DNA of 64,000 nt from Galerina marginata (lineage: Eukaryota; Basidiomycota; Agaricomycetes; Agaricales; Galerinaceae), in NCBI GenBank assembly GCA_023014335.1, contig JAECYW010000008.1:1364001-1428000 (forward strand), given 5' to 3'. The position numbers and the translations under genes are program-made. The notes under the pieces are model-generated. The model made no database searches and was not told the origin of the DNA. It saw only the letters and a list, made by a program, of their open reading frames with translations. Below are positions 1 to 12,080 of this stretch, piece by piece. The stretch's first letter is position 1, and every line of letters begins with the position of its first letter.

Positions 1-6
1 ACTAAG

Positions 7-405
7 ATGGCTCCCGATCCCCAATGCGCTGCTCTCGCTGCTGCGAAGGAGAAGAAAGGTCAGTGCTTTGCTAATGCGTATTTCAGGGGTAGGCGATTGA
101 CACTCCATTAATCGTCCAGGACTTTCATATGCCCAGATCGCCACCGGAATCGGCAAGAGTGAGCAACATGTCATCGACAGTAAGGTTTATTTTATCACCT
201 ATCTATACGGCAAACTAAGATCCGTCGATGTCAGTCGTGACCGGCAAAACCAAGCCAACTGAGGCCGAATTCAACGCCATTGCGAAAGTACTAGGCATTA
301 CGTCGAGCGTATGTCCATCACTTTCCATCGATCCTGGAACTACCTGACAAGTGACCGGTGACCTTTGTGCAGGTTCCTCACACCGGAGTTCATGCGACTG
401 TTTAA
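7..405 (+). CDS. cyanase-type N-terminal HTH domain protein, 72 aa
   Basis: Four exons (7-58, 120-179, 235-308, 373-405) with GT-AG introns of about 55-65 bp join in frame into a 72-residue protein ending in TAA. The residues read like the N-terminal helical bundle of fungal cyanate hydratase: a Cys-Ala-Ala-Leu start, then KKGLSYAQIATGIGKSE, then a KVLGIT segment. In full cyanases (about 150-165 aa) this bundle is followed by a C-terminal domain that holds the catalytic Arg, Glu and Ser. That domain is absent: the frame stops 10 residues after the HTH, with VPHTGVHATV. It therefore cannot be a cyanase by itself. It may be a stand-alone paralog with a binding or regulatory role, or a truncated gene. 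The start codon lies only 7 bases into the window, so an upstream exon cannot be excluded. Confidence 0.72.
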
Positions 406-779
406 GGAGATCGGTCGTGTCAACAGAACGTCAACGAACTCAAGTTGTGTAAATTAGTGGTTATCATTATACGAGAATTTATGACCATCGCCTGTAATCG
501 ATCGGCCTTTTCAATCATGAAATAATCATCTTTATTAACGGTACGGAAGGCAAAGAAGGTATATAAAACGTGGAATACATAATATTTTTTGGTTTTTAAG
601 AGTGCCCCGTTAATTTTAAGTAGAAGCACGGTAATAATATCGGTATCATATAAAGGTCCATTTCTGCTGAAGCAAATTTTGAGAAGAAAGGGTTATGAAA
701 AAAAAAGGACAGAATGTATGAGCCATTTATGGCCATATTATTGACAGATAGCCGGTGCTGAGGAAGCCCGGATAGTCGT
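406..779. other. intergenic, convergent 3' ends
   Basis: AT-rich gap between the cyanase-domain gene (+) and Ser-rich gene A (-), whose 3' ends face each other. A run of A at about 699-708 could serve a polyadenylation region. I see no coding signal. Confidence 0.5.
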
Positions 780-1977
780 TCAGATGAGGGACGAGGAAAT
801 GGCCGAGCTACGGGGTTTGACTGCTGAAGCGGACGGCTGACCTATGAAGGTGGAGAATGACGGCTGAGCGGAGCTAAGACGAATGGATGAAACAATTGCT
901 GATCCAGAGGGCAATGCGGAGCTGGCGAAAATTGCTGATCCGGAAGGCAACGCAGAGCTGGCGAAAATTGCTGATCCGGAGGGCAACGCAGAGCTGGTGA
1001 AAATATTCGAGGGGTGAGGGAAGGAGGCTGAAATGGAGTGCTGCACTCCACTGGCAGGAGCTGATCCAGAGGGTTGAGGGAAGACGGTCGAAAGGGATGG
1101 AGGAGCCGAGGACCACTGAATGCCCGACCCAGATGGCTGGGATACAGCGCCTGAGGAGGGAATGCTACTTGCGATGTTCGATACCGAGGGGCGGGCAGAC
1201 CCAGACGGATGGGATACAGCGATTGAGGTACTTGCGATGATCGATCCCGAGGGGTGGGCTACACCTCTTGCATAGACAGTAGACACTTGGTCATAACTTG
1301 CTGGTATAAACGACGAAAAAATTCCGGAGCTGGCGGGGAAAGAGCCAGAGCCTGCTGGTAAACCACTTGAAAGAACCGGAGCGGATGAGGGGAAAGAGCC
1401 GGAGCTTGCTGGTAAACCAGTTGAAATAACCGGAGAGGATGAGGGGAAGGGGCCAGAGCTTTCGGGTAAAAAGGTGGAAAAAATTGGATAAGATGAGGGG
1501 ATAGAGCCCGAACTTGCTGGTATGACCGTTGAAAAAACTGGAGAGGACGCGGGGAAGAAGCCAGAACTTGCTGGCAAACCCGCCGAAAAAATTGGAGAGG
1601 ACGCGGGGAAGAAGCCAGAACTTGCTGGCAAACCCGCCGAAAAAATTGGAGAGGATGCGGGGAAGAAGCCAGAACTTGCTGGCAAACCCGTCGAAAAAAT
1701 TACAGATGACACAGGGGAAGAGCCCTCGATATGAGTCGCAGAAGCTTGGATAGAAGTCGCAATGGACTGGGGAATGCCACTGGAACTCGGAACCCTGGTA
1801 ATAAAGCTCGCTGATGCCGACAGGCTGGCGGTGGATGCGCTAAAGACTGAGTAATGTATTAAGAATCACAAAAGTTAATAAATAAAAGAGAGAGGCTCAC
1901 AAAGATATAGCCGCTGCGTCAACTCCAACGGCGAAAAGAGTCGCGACAATGGCGGATAGAGTAGAAGAAGTTTTCAT
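780..1977 (-). CDS. Ser/Pro-rich secreted repeat protein A, 378 aa
   Basis: Two exons: 1977-1901 and 1839-780, with a 61-bp GTGAGC...TTTAG intron. Exon 1 encodes a signal peptide (MKTSSTLSAIVATLFAVGV, then a cleavable DAA). The mature protein is built almost wholly of Ser, Pro, Ala, Gly and Phe. An N-proximal block has 18-residue units of the type GLPASSGFFPASSPIFSA, 54 bp in DNA and nearly identical over three copies, then more diverged. Near the C-terminus is a 12-residue unit (ALPSGSAIFASS, 36 bp, three close copies). No catalytic domain is visible. The likely role is an O-glycosylated, cell-surface or secreted mucin-like protein, which is inference from composition. It is a paralog of gene B at 3484-4631 with the same exon structure and intron position. 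No GPI-type hydrophobic tail is evident at the C-terminus (it ends SSLI). Confidence 0.75.
895..1720. repeat. coding minisatellites of gene A (36-bp and 54-bp units)
   Basis: Near-identical 54-bp units lie at about 1525-1710, with diverged ones back to about 1330. A 36-bp unit (gctgatccggagggcaacgc as its core) repeats at about 899-1005. Both lengths are multiples of three, so copy-number changes keep the reading frame of gene A open. Confidence 0.85.
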
Positions 1978-3483
1978 CTCTGTAATATTTGTTGGAGGTA
2001 TAGAAAAAAAATTGAGACAAGTTGGGACCTTTGGAAATCGAAGTTCTCGTGGGGGAATGCAGAATACGAGCAATCTCGAGGGCTTTTATACCCCAGAATC
2101 GTCAAATCCGGAAGGGATAGATTGTAGGCCCCATCGGGGTGCAATGGCCTTCGCCGTATATTATTTTAAGGTGACGACGTCGATCCTCTCCGATCGTATG
2201 GTATAAGAGATTTCCGCAGCACCATAATCCAATAGCCACACGCGGTGATGGTGCAACGCTAGTAACGTTCATCAGTTTCGTCGTTGATAACCTGGTGAGT
2301 GTTCTTTAGACTCTAAAGCTTGTAATACACATGTTGTAGACGGTCTTATCGACCGTGAAGTGTGCTAAAAAGGAAATCCAGAGAGGTGAACATTCGACTT
2401 TTCGTTATTGTGAGTCCTCAAGATTCTAGAGCTTTCAAGCGACGGTCTTCCTCGACCTTCAAGTGGGTTGAAAAGGAAATTCAGCAACGGGCGGACGTTC
2501 GACTTCCTTGAGCCCTAGAAAGCTCCACAGCAAACAGCCGGGGACGGGAGGCCTTGAAACTCTGCAGAGAACTTCTTTATCGATAGAGAAGGACCGCATA
2601 GCAAGAGGGCAGTGCATTGTTGGGGTGCCAACGAGTAATTGCTACCTGAGACCTCACGGCTGAGTATTACTACCTTTGTGGTGTCGCAATGTCGCGACCA
2701 CTATCCACCTAGGCTCAAGTTCACGCGTGGACGATCTTGGTATGAGGCTATGGGGCGAGGCCATGCATCGCCGAGGTCATCAGTCATATGATAAGCTAAT
2801 AGCCAGCAGAAATCACAGAGACAATGCCGAAGTAGAAAAATGAGCCAGCAGAAAAAGTTTGTGAGGGAAGCAGAGTCGCATAGAGTCAAGGTTCTGAGTC
2901 GGTAAATGGCAAAGAGCGCAAAGCAAAGTGCGTCCGCGAAGAGAATGTCGTCGATGAGGAAACAATTTAGAGCCGCGCTGAGGCTTGATTGAACTCAGCG
3001 ACGTGATTAGATAAGCGCCTGATATGGTCGTCGGGTCGAACTACCCACCATCGAGGCGGCAGAGATGGAAAGTTCTGCACAAGCAGAAGAAATATCTGAA
3101 TGAGAAGCCTCCCTCGTCTTTTGCAAGTGAAGACATGGTATGCCATATTGGCACCAATCCGAGGCATCCCCTTCGATCGAAGTTCGATGTAATTCGCGAA
3201 ATAACCCATTACTTACCTCCCATTACTTAATACCCCTCAACCAAGGCCTCTTCAAGCGTCGCTATCCGGAATGTTTTCGTCACTGACCAGAGAAATCTCT
3301 TTGCATTCCTTGGCCTCACTTATCCCACGTCAGCCTTTCAGAAGAATTACTGGCTCACAATCATGGCATGGTGCATTAATTGTTGTTTAATTGTAATTGC
3401 GGAAAGGCGATTCTGTAATTACGGAAAGGAGAAGTGGGACGCTCATAGGGTGCTTCCAAGAATATAAGTTCTTAGATAACCTG
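1978..3483. other. promoter region of gene A, duplicated upstream of gene B
   Basis: Non-coding sequence upstream of gene A. Roughly 1978-3260 can be aligned by eye, with gaps, to 4632-5760 upstream of gene B. Shared blocks include ccgcagcaccataatc, acctggtgagt, gagacaatgcc and aaagcaaagtgcgtc. About 220 bp (3260-3483) between the two units has no counterpart. No supported gene. Confidence 0.6.
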
Positions 3484-4631
3484 TCAAATAGCCGTGGCAC
3501 CGGGATCGACTGCTGAAACGGACGGCTGACCTATGAAGGTTGAGAATGACGGCTGAGCGGAGCCAAAAGGAATGGACGAAGCCGTTGCTGCGCCGGAGGG
3601 AAACGCGGAGCTGGCGAAAATGCTCGAAAATGATGGCTGAGGGAAAGTGCCTGAAATAGACGGCAGCACTCCACTGGCAGTAACTGACCCAGAGGGTTGA
3701 GGGAAGAAACTCGAGAGGGATGGAAGAGCCGGGCAGCCCTGATTGTCCGACCCAGAAGGCTGAGATACGGCGACTGAGGAGGGGGTGCTACCTACGATGC
3801 CCGATACCGAGGGCTGGGCGACACCGCTTGCAGCATAGCCAGTCGAAATTGATGCTTGGTCATAACTTGCGGGGAGAGAGCCATAAATTGTTGGTATGAA
3901 GGTGGACAACGATGCCGGGAAAGCGCTGGAACTTGCTGGTATGAACGTTGACAAGGATTCTGGGAAAATGCTGGAGCTTGCTGGCACGAATGTTGACAAG
4001 GATTCTGGGAAAACGCTGGAGCTTACTGGTACGAACGTTGACAACGATACTGGGAAAACGCTGGAGCATGCTGGTACGAACGTTGACAACGATGCCGGGA
4101 AAGCGCTGGAGCTTGCTGGTATGAACGTTGACAAGGATTCTGGGAAAACGCTGGAGCTTGCTGGTATGAACGTTGACAAGGATTCTGGAAAAATGCTGGA
4201 GCTTGCTGGTATGAACGTTGACAAGGATTCTGGGAAAACGCTGGAGCATTCTGGTATGAACGTTGACAACGATGCTGGGAAAACGCTGGAACTTGCTGGC
4301 AAAACCGACGAAAGAATTGCAGATGATACGGGGAAGGAGCCGTCGATAATGGTCGCAGTAGCTTCGATAGAGCTTTCAATGGATGGTAAGGCAATGCCTG
4401 ATGATAACACGCCCGTGGATGCCTGCGGGATGTCACTGGAGCTTGGAATACTGGTAATAAAGCTCGCGGACGCCGACAGACTTGCGGTGGACGCGCTAAC
4501 AACCGGTCACCTATTAAGCATCACAGAAGTTATTAAATAATGTGAGACGCTCACAAAGATATGACCGCCGCGTCAACTCTAACGGCAAAAAGAGTCGCGA
4601 CAATGGCGAATGGAGTAGAAGAAGTTCGCAT
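3484..4631 (-). CDS. Ser/Pro-rich secreted repeat protein B, 362 aa
   Basis: Two exons: 4631-4555 and 4495-3484, with a 59-bp GTGAGC...TTGTTAG intron at exactly the position seen in gene A. The signal peptide is MRTSSTPFAIVATLFAVRV followed by DAA. After the intron, the Ser/Ala-rich linker (FASTASLSASASFIT) is almost identical to that of gene A. The central part is nine copies of a 15-residue unit (ASSSVFPESLSTFIP), a different unit from the 18-mer of gene A. The C-terminal third is again shared in style (VSQPSGS, FPQPSGS, TFIGQPS). Function is unknown; a secreted or wall-associated O-glycosylated protein is the best guess. Long ORFs also open on the opposite strand of the repeat, but they lack a signal peptide and paralogous exon structure, so I treat them as shadows. 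Confidence 0.77.
3890..4310. repeat. coding minisatellite of gene B (45-bp unit, nine copies)
   Basis: The unit gctggtatgaacgttgacaa plus ggattctgggaaaacgctgga (plus strand) recurs about nine times with few substitutions and no length change, keeping the frame of gene B. Confidence 0.88.
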
Positions 4632-6232
4632 TTCTGTAAAAAATTTGGCGGTAAAATTAAGAGACAAGTTGGGGTCTTTGGATATTGACGTTCTCGTGAG
4701 GGAATGTAGAATATGAGCAATCTCGAAAGCCTTTATACCCAGAGTCGTCCAGTCCAAAAGGGTTACTTGTAGGCTACTCCGGCTCCCAAACGGGGTGCAA
4801 TCGCCTTCGCCGTCTACTATTTTTAAGCTGACGCCTTCCAATCGCATATTATAAGAGAATTCCGCAGCACCATAATCTAATAACCACACGCGGAGATGGT
4901 GCACCGTTAGTAACGTCAACCCATTTCGTTATTATAACCTGGTGAGTATTCTCTAGACCCTAGAGCTTTCAAGCGGCGGTCTTACTTGACCTTGAAGTGG
5001 GGCTACAAAGGAAATCCAGAAATGTGCGGTCGTCATTGACTTCCTTGAACCCCCAAAAAAGCTCCACAGCAAGCAGGCGGGGACGGGAAGCCTTGCAAGT
5101 TTGAAACACTAAGAAGTCCTCGTATACTGACAAAGAAGATCCTAATAGCAAAGAGGGCAGTGTATCGTTGGGGTACCAACAGATAATTTCTACCTGAGAC
5201 CGTCACGGGCGCTGAATGCAAGTTTCGTGGTGTCGCAAGGTCGCGACCTCGATCCTTTTGTCTTTCGTGAGCCATCGGTAACGGAAGAGCAGGCTTTAGT
5301 AATGGAGGGCCATGTGTCACCATGTCACCAGGAATATGATACAGTTATATCCAGACAGAACTCACAGAGACAATGCCGGTTTGAAGAGTTACACTTGGTA
5401 AGAAAAATAAACCACCTGTGTTCGTCAACGGAAGCAGAGTCGCGTAGATTCAATGCTCTGAGTTGAGGTAAATTTCAGAAAGCATAAAGCAAAGTGCGTC
5501 TGCGAGGAGGATGTCGGGACTCGATGGAGGAAACAATTTGACCCAAAAGCAAACCCGAAAGTGCTGACGAGCTCAAGCTGAGTGCGGAGTAATAATATCG
5601 GAGTAGCAACCGCTCCGGTAACTCCCGTGACGCCTGACGGAGCGACTGTTGTCGTCGGCATACTTAACGTCGACTCGTCTTTCTCAGTCTGGAAATTCTG
5701 CATGAGCGGAAGGAAGTTGATTAATGCCCCTTCAACCAAGACAGTTACCCCTCTTCGGCGACATGCACTATACTGATATTTCCCGGCCACTAACGTATCC
5801 AAAATTCTTCTCTCTCCCCGACTCTCCGTATTAAATGTTGGACGAATATCACCCTTGTCCGAAGGTGCCGTGACCTGACTCTTGGTGGAGATGATGACAT
5901 CAAGATGCCGGAACTCCTGGGTACTCACACTGCCTCAAGGGAGTGATATTTTTTAACTACATTCTACCATAGAGACGAAGGACACTGGGAGGCACTTGAA
6001 GGATTTGTTTTCCAAATAGAGGCTCGAGGACGACGCTTCTGGTACTGAATCATGATTTCACCCTTTCAGTGGTGGCTTCCTGCCCATGACATAGCTTTCC
6101 GCGACCCATGTAAATAGTGAAAGGGCTTCAAATTCTTAGATACACGTGGTCCGTCATTCGAGAAATATATGCCCATAGGGTACCCAAATTCGAGAAATTA
6201 CTGAACGTTTTATCCAGTACGATGACTGAAAG
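4632..6232. other. promoter region of gene B and intergenic sequence
   Basis: 4632-5760 is the second copy of the duplicated promoter block. 5761-6232 shows no coding signal, repeat or RNA that I can support. Confidence 0.5.
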
Positions 6233-7331
6233 CTATATAAAAATATACAAAAAATAGTGAGTATATATAATGCAAGCACTTATTTCTTTTTCTTGTAGAC
6301 CCCCACTGGGAAGCTGAATTACTGGCACTTCCTCTGCAGCTAGCAGTCCGCCCAAACCCACGATGAAGGCGATAAAAGCAGTAATCAAACCTGTCGCACC
6401 GCCAGCCTTCGTGAGCCTGTGGATGAAAAGTGAAGGCACTGCTGATATTAAAAGAAAGGAATGCACTTACGATGCCTTGGCATTGGTCGTGGTTGTAAAT
6501 TCTGCCGCAGCCAACAAGAGAAAAGTCACCGCCAGGCAAGCAAAGAGGAGAATAAGGCCCATGAATTTTTTCAGGGAGGCAATACTAAGTATGGGCAAGT
6601 TTAAAATCCAAAGACTTCAAAAATAAGGCGGTAATTTGATTACTCACAATATTAGAACTGTAACGATGAACCAAGCAGACAAAAAAATGCCGAGGGCATT
6701 TGCGAGCTCTTTCTCGTCTTGATAGGCGCTTAGGATTCCACTCGCGGGTAAGAGTATAGTGGCATATGACATCCAAAATGCGCCATACGAGGTGAAGGCT
6801 GGTGGTGATAAATGAGTCAAACGTTGATAGAAGGGAGGTACGATTATGTCAAATAGGAACGGCGCCTAATTATCTGTGGTGGGAAATTACGCTCAATGGG
6901 TGAGAAAGGGCGGCTATTTTACTTCGGCTATGAATCATATGTCCCGCAATGACGAAGGAAAATGCTGGCAAAGGAAGTAAGAAATAGCAGAAAACGCACC
7001 AGTGGCGCCAAACGCGTTGCCTCGAGGAAACTCCCACATTCCAGCCAGAACTTGAGCCAAACCGCCGCAAAATATAGCCATACCAATGACGACATTGGGC
7101 GTATGTATTCCACGCGTTTGTAGATTAAAGAGCGAGAGAATAAAGGTTGTCGACCCGAACTGAAAACAGGCCACTGCAAGCAAAAAATGGTCGATTGTTT
7201 TAGAAGAGCGTCAAAGCTGTAGGAGCAAGCGGCACGTACAGAGCACCCGGGTTTCCTATTGCTGGGTTTCCAGCTCTTGAAGGTCGGTCGAGTTTTTCAC
7301 CTTTTATTTCTTCGATTTCAGCGGAACCCAT
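6233..7331 (-). CDS. GPR1/FUN34/YaaH (acetate transporter) family protein, frame broken
   Basis: Five exons: 7331-7240, 7173-7000, 6798-6648, 6584-6471 and 6416-6233. The protein shows the family hallmarks in order: GNPGAL, TTFILSLFNLQTRGI, GMAIFCGGLAQVLAGMWEF, GNAFGAT joined across a 201-bp intron to AFTSYGAFW, then further hydrophobic helices. About 237 aa with six predicted membrane helices fits the plasma-membrane acetate/succinate/ammonium exporter family. Anomaly: the exons sum to 715 nt. Using the strong GTACGT donor, the family sequence LGLFS is read in one frame and FGSTTF in another, across a single extra base near 7160. A weaker GTGCTC donor (exon 1 ending at 7247) restores the frame but deletes the conserved ALGL. 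So it is a young pseudogene, a sequencing error, or a gene using an unusual splice. The last about 20 residues are not family-like. Confidence 0.78.
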
Positions 7332-10300
7332 ATCAACGAGATGCGTTTTTGGCAAGGAAAATCGAAAGGTTGGTGGGCAGGCAAACGAATTTATTTTCGA
7401 AAGTCCCTTTAAATACCACTGCATCCCAGTTGGGGCTGCAATGACCGAGTACAACAATAAAGGTAGAATAGGCCAGTCGGGGAAACAAAAGCAGCCAATC
7501 ACGGAGCTCTATTCGCTGGACACAGCGATTGAACAATAAGGCCATTGAATTAGGTCTGTCGGTAATTAATTTAGTTATATTTTAGCCCCTTTACATAATT
7601 GGAAGGTCATGCATGTCAGAGCTCATATTACTCGAGTGTGTCACCCCCTGTAGACATTCATGATCATGATAGTCGTTCGAAAAAGAAAGTATTGGAGCAA
7701 CGACAGGGGCCCCTATATCTAATCTGATAATCTGCTCGTTCCGTAAGCACCGATCGCATAGTTTCGTCCCCACAACTTGCCCACAACCTCAACAACGAAC
7801 TTTACGAATGCCAGCCACTTGGAATTCTGTCAGTGAAACTAGAGAAACTCGGGCGCCACTCACCAACCAAATCGTTGCCATCTTCAGCTGCCGTTCACCG
7901 CCTCCGAGGTTGTTCTTGGAGGATTCACCGGTACCCAACGACTCTGATAGCCAAAGTAGGGCCGCCTACTAGTACGTCTTTGACCGGCCTTAAAAGCGGA
8001 GCGATCAAGATAAGAGGAAGTGCCGTGCGACCGGTAGACCCCTGTGGTCCCTCCAAGACCTTGTCTCCTGGAACCTTGGTTCACAAACCGAACCTCCCCC
8101 TGAACTCGGTTTGGCTCCTCTCTATCTCTAGTGTATGAAACTGAGGACCGCTCGTCATGGTTCACCCTCCTAGCTTGGCTCCACCTTTCAGGCTGCAATT
8201 GGCTTATCCTCTCCTAAGATCAAGAACTCCCTGGTAGTCTTTTATTGAAATTCTGGTCCAAATGGCCAATACGAGCTACGGATTTCCCGTGAACGAAACT
8301 GTCAACAGAGAAGCCGGATATGCCATCACCCGGATCATGCCAATTGACGCGCTGGATCCGTCATTGGCTTGTAGGTCCATAGAGCTGCGGAAGGTATTTG
8401 GAAGTTTGAACGCTTCCTCTCTTCCTCCCTTCACGCATCAACGCAAGACCCGGAACCGCAGCGGCGCATCAGCAACCACGGCCTCGTCATATTCGTGAAA
8501 TTAAACTTCGACGTCAACAACACACTAGATATTCCTGAAACTTACACTCGGAGCATCATACATTGTTTCTGAGCCCGCGGCCGTATCTCTCTGGATGCTG
8601 GGTGCCTGACTGTCCTTCCATTCTCATTTGTTCATCGAAGCAATGCCACTCATAATTTAAAAGCGTGGCCAGCGACGTAGGTGATCTACCGGGACACGTG
8701 CTTCTGGAACTAGAGGCATTGCAAAAACGTGGTCTGGGGGTGGTATGAGGTAGGTTTACTCCCCGTGACCTCACGATGACTGAGATCATGGTGATTAACC
8801 TCTCCATACATGATCAACAGTGTTGGCGTCGCATCAAGAAGTGTATCAAGGAGGGCTCGGTTCTATAGTTCTATATATGATCGGGACGGCCTCCTTCCCT
8901 GCATTACAAGAACGGAAGGTTCTCTCCGCTTCTCGGCTGAGCGCTCTGAACTGCGCTGGCTTTCTTGAATGGCTTTAAAGTTTGGCTCGAGTCGATCAGT
9001 GATTGGGCGGATGATACGAAACCGTGTATCGAAGCAGAATCGTTGATCGGGTCCGCCTTAATCTTTGTGCTCGCTAAGGGCTTGTATGCTACGAACCTTG
9101 CCACGAACTGCAGGCTATTAGTATTGGTGGTGTGCTCAGCGTCGTTACAGCTGCTGTCTGTATGCCTTGTCGGCATTTATTTCTCTTCGAAATCTTTTTG
9201 TCTCTTGAGGGTCCTGGCTGCGGAAACCCTTCACGGCTCTTTCCTGGCACAGATCATTTATTCTCCTGCTTTACAGTCTAACACTTGGGAAGCATGAAAC
9301 TCAGGCATCGACTCCCAAAACGCGATCGAGCGACTAGATGAAAAATGTCAGTAAAATGCATTCCTTTTATTGCCATCAGTCCTGCGCCTTGAACCCACTA
9401 TGAGTTTACCACCAAAGCTTGCTTTTCTTCTCTGTGTCTTAACTTCATTTCCAAGGCGACACGACACGACTTATGAACAGATGCAATTTCGCCGCGGTAT
9501 TAATTTGCTCAAGTGTAATGAAGACGAAGCTTGGCTATTTTACTTCCTGTATGCCATAACTCACCTCCGTCCAACTTTCACTGCGACTCATCGAGGGATT
9601 ATCAAAAGTGCTTGGAGTTGTTGCCTACGTTATGCAACTCCGCCTACTCACTTCCACGCTCATGCTCGCACTGTGTCCTTGTCTAATCTTATCAGAGGCA
9701 CGCTTGAGGTCACGCCTTCCCCCACAGTATATCATTATTGAGAATGATAAAGATCATCCTCGTACCCTTATGCTTTCCTCCTCACCTCATCGAAGTAACC
9801 CGGGAGAATGGCCTTGTCCAATACCTCAGCCTCACGTCCTGCATCCACCGTTCATTGTTACAGTAAAGTGGCCTTTCAGTCGTACATCTTTGTCTTATCT
9901 TTTCCACCTTCATATCAGAAAGTGTGCCCTCGGTGTTGTACAGCAGCCTGAAGCAGAGGGTGGAGACTACGAGGGAAAGGAAGTACGCTATAAAAGCTCA
10001 TTGCGTACTCGTTTTTTCAATTTCCGCGGCTGCTATGTTACTATGTCAATATGTTAATTTTCCAGATTACGGGATGGGGTTTATAGCTACCGCACTCCGT
10101 TCCTTTTCTCTTTTAATTACGCATGCAACCTCGGTGCAATTCATTGAAGACTGAAGTCGCAGTTAACATTTCTACATAGAACAAGGCTAAGAATATTAAG
10201 CTTCGTTAATCCCTCACTCATTTGTAGATCATAATACTCCAATACTTAGTACTTACTAACCTAAGCTGATCCCGATATTGTTCATTCCAAGAGCGTTATT

Positions 10301-11740
10301 ATAATAAGAGTCAGGTCGTAAGCACTACCCACATTCATAGAACACGAAGAAGACAGTTCGATTGCTGCGATAATCAAGCAATCAATGTTGATATGTCAAT
10401 GTGAAGTGAGATGCGTTCATTTTGCAGGCCGGCATCTCACGCTTCCCCAGAGTCTTGAGATAACGTACGGTGACGTCTTCGGATTGGGATAGAGTGTGGC
10501 CAATAAAACGTGAATTTATGTAACGGTCGTCTTTGGTACGCATTGTCCTGCCATTATCATGTCAGATATTCAGCAAGAGCCAGGGATTGACATTGAAGGC
10601 CTTCTCAGAATCCTCAGTCTTTCTTGAGGTGCCTCCAGGATTCAATCACCGGCTTCTTGGACATGACCTTATACGACCCACCTCGCCGGTACACTTCTCG
10701 ATGACGAGAATAGCTCAGATACGCACAGGAGCTCGACGTATGCTAATTCCAATTATATCTGCCATCTTGCTAGTAAGATTATCAAGGACAGGCACGAAGA
10801 CGGACACGCGTTCATCGAGTATGTGCGTGCCCGCAAATAGGCTCGCTGTAGGCTATAATTGAACGACGTTGGAGGCGCAGCACAAGGCCGATTCAAACTT
10901 TGAAAACATAGGGGTGGCATACGTCTATGGACTTGATATTGCCTCGTTATTGAATAATTCGTGCTTTCATGGAGATCGTGGAAAACATACGAGGCATTAA
11001 TGAAATGGGGGAACCGCTAACTCAGACTGGGTGAGGGGTACGTTTCTCTCCTTCTAGACTCGGGCAGGACTCTTGGGAGGTGTCTTCGTCGTGTGCGTTT
11101 ACTGAAAGTATATCGATGGTTATCACACTGGATAATCTGTTCTTTCGAAGAGATCGCAGGAGAACATCTCAATCGAGCAAGATAAATGAATGTGGGAAAC
11201 GCCTCCGTTCGCGTTGGGTCGCGTGCAGGGGCTGTTTCTATATTTGCTACGGAGGTAGTGCCACCTAGAGTTGTCCTCGCCGCTCTGGCTTTTGGCCTCG
11301 ATAAGACTATGAGCTCTCTACTGGCAGGCGGAAGCAAAATTGACGGTTATTTTTGGTAGGATAATTTCCAAATTGGGTCTAGGGCCTCCCAAGGTTGCGC
11401 CTGAAATAGAAGTTGGTCCATGAATATTTCCATCGCAATCGTTATCTCTGAAAACCAGGCGTTAGGAGATTTGATCCCGCCTAGATGCGAAGAGAAGTCT
11501 ATCGGCCAGCAAGTGCCCATGATTGGGCCCCTAATAGACTATGTTGTCAATCACCAGGCACTTGGGGCGTGCCAAGCCCAGAGCTACCCCATGTCTGAGT
11601 CTAATTCCAGCTTTAAGCTCTTCAAGGTTCAGCCATTAGCAATATTATGCACTCAAGTCTTATCATTACCATTCAGTTGTGGTCAGCTTCGAATTCACGT
11701 TCACATTCACACATTGATCATTCATACTCAAGCATGAACT
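7332..11740. other. 4.4 kb without a recognised gene
   Basis: Several ORFs of 80-150 codons exist on both strands (for example 7884-8198 minus, 8262-8498 plus, 8965-9297 plus, 9608-10057 plus). The plus-strand 8262-8498 stretch has the most protein-like composition and could be a terminal exon. I could not link any of them to a family or assemble a convincing multi-exon gene. Confidence 0.35.
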
Positions 11741-11744
11741 CGTG

Positions 11745-12080
11745 CGCACGCTGTCACCTGTCCTGGCCAAGTCCTGCCTGGCCTGGCCTATCCTTCATCC
11801 AAGGTTCGCCGTCCTTTCATCCTCTGAATCTGATTGCCAGAGTATTCGCCTAGAACTTCCAATGACCTCATTATCGAATTCACACCCCAGAAGCGTGCTC
11901 AGCTGTCATTTCACTCGAGTCCGCCACAGGTCAGATAGGTCCTGGTTGGGTCCTGGCCCACCTTTCTCCCAAGGTTAAACATTAAAACCGCCCTCAAGCT
12001 CTTTGGCTGTCACTTCACTCGAGTCCGCCATCTGTTCTGGCCCGTCTTTCATCCAAGGTTTGCTATCGTGCCGTTCACTG
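11745..12080. repeat. imperfect direct repeats, about 110-130 bp
   Basis: The element ctgtcatttcactcgagtcc recurs at about 11903 and 12007 (one base different). A second shared element, a C/T-rich stretch ending in caaggtt, occurs at about 11790, 11963 and 12039. The copies alternate with cctggcc-type motifs. They lie in non-coding sequence. Confidence 0.55.

Noticed and set aside
3896..4540. Long plus-strand ORF (214 codons) over the repeats of gene B
   Set aside because: It is the antisense of a 45-bp in-frame repeat, which keeps all frames open. It has no signal peptide or second exon, whereas the minus strand has both plus a paralog with the same structure.
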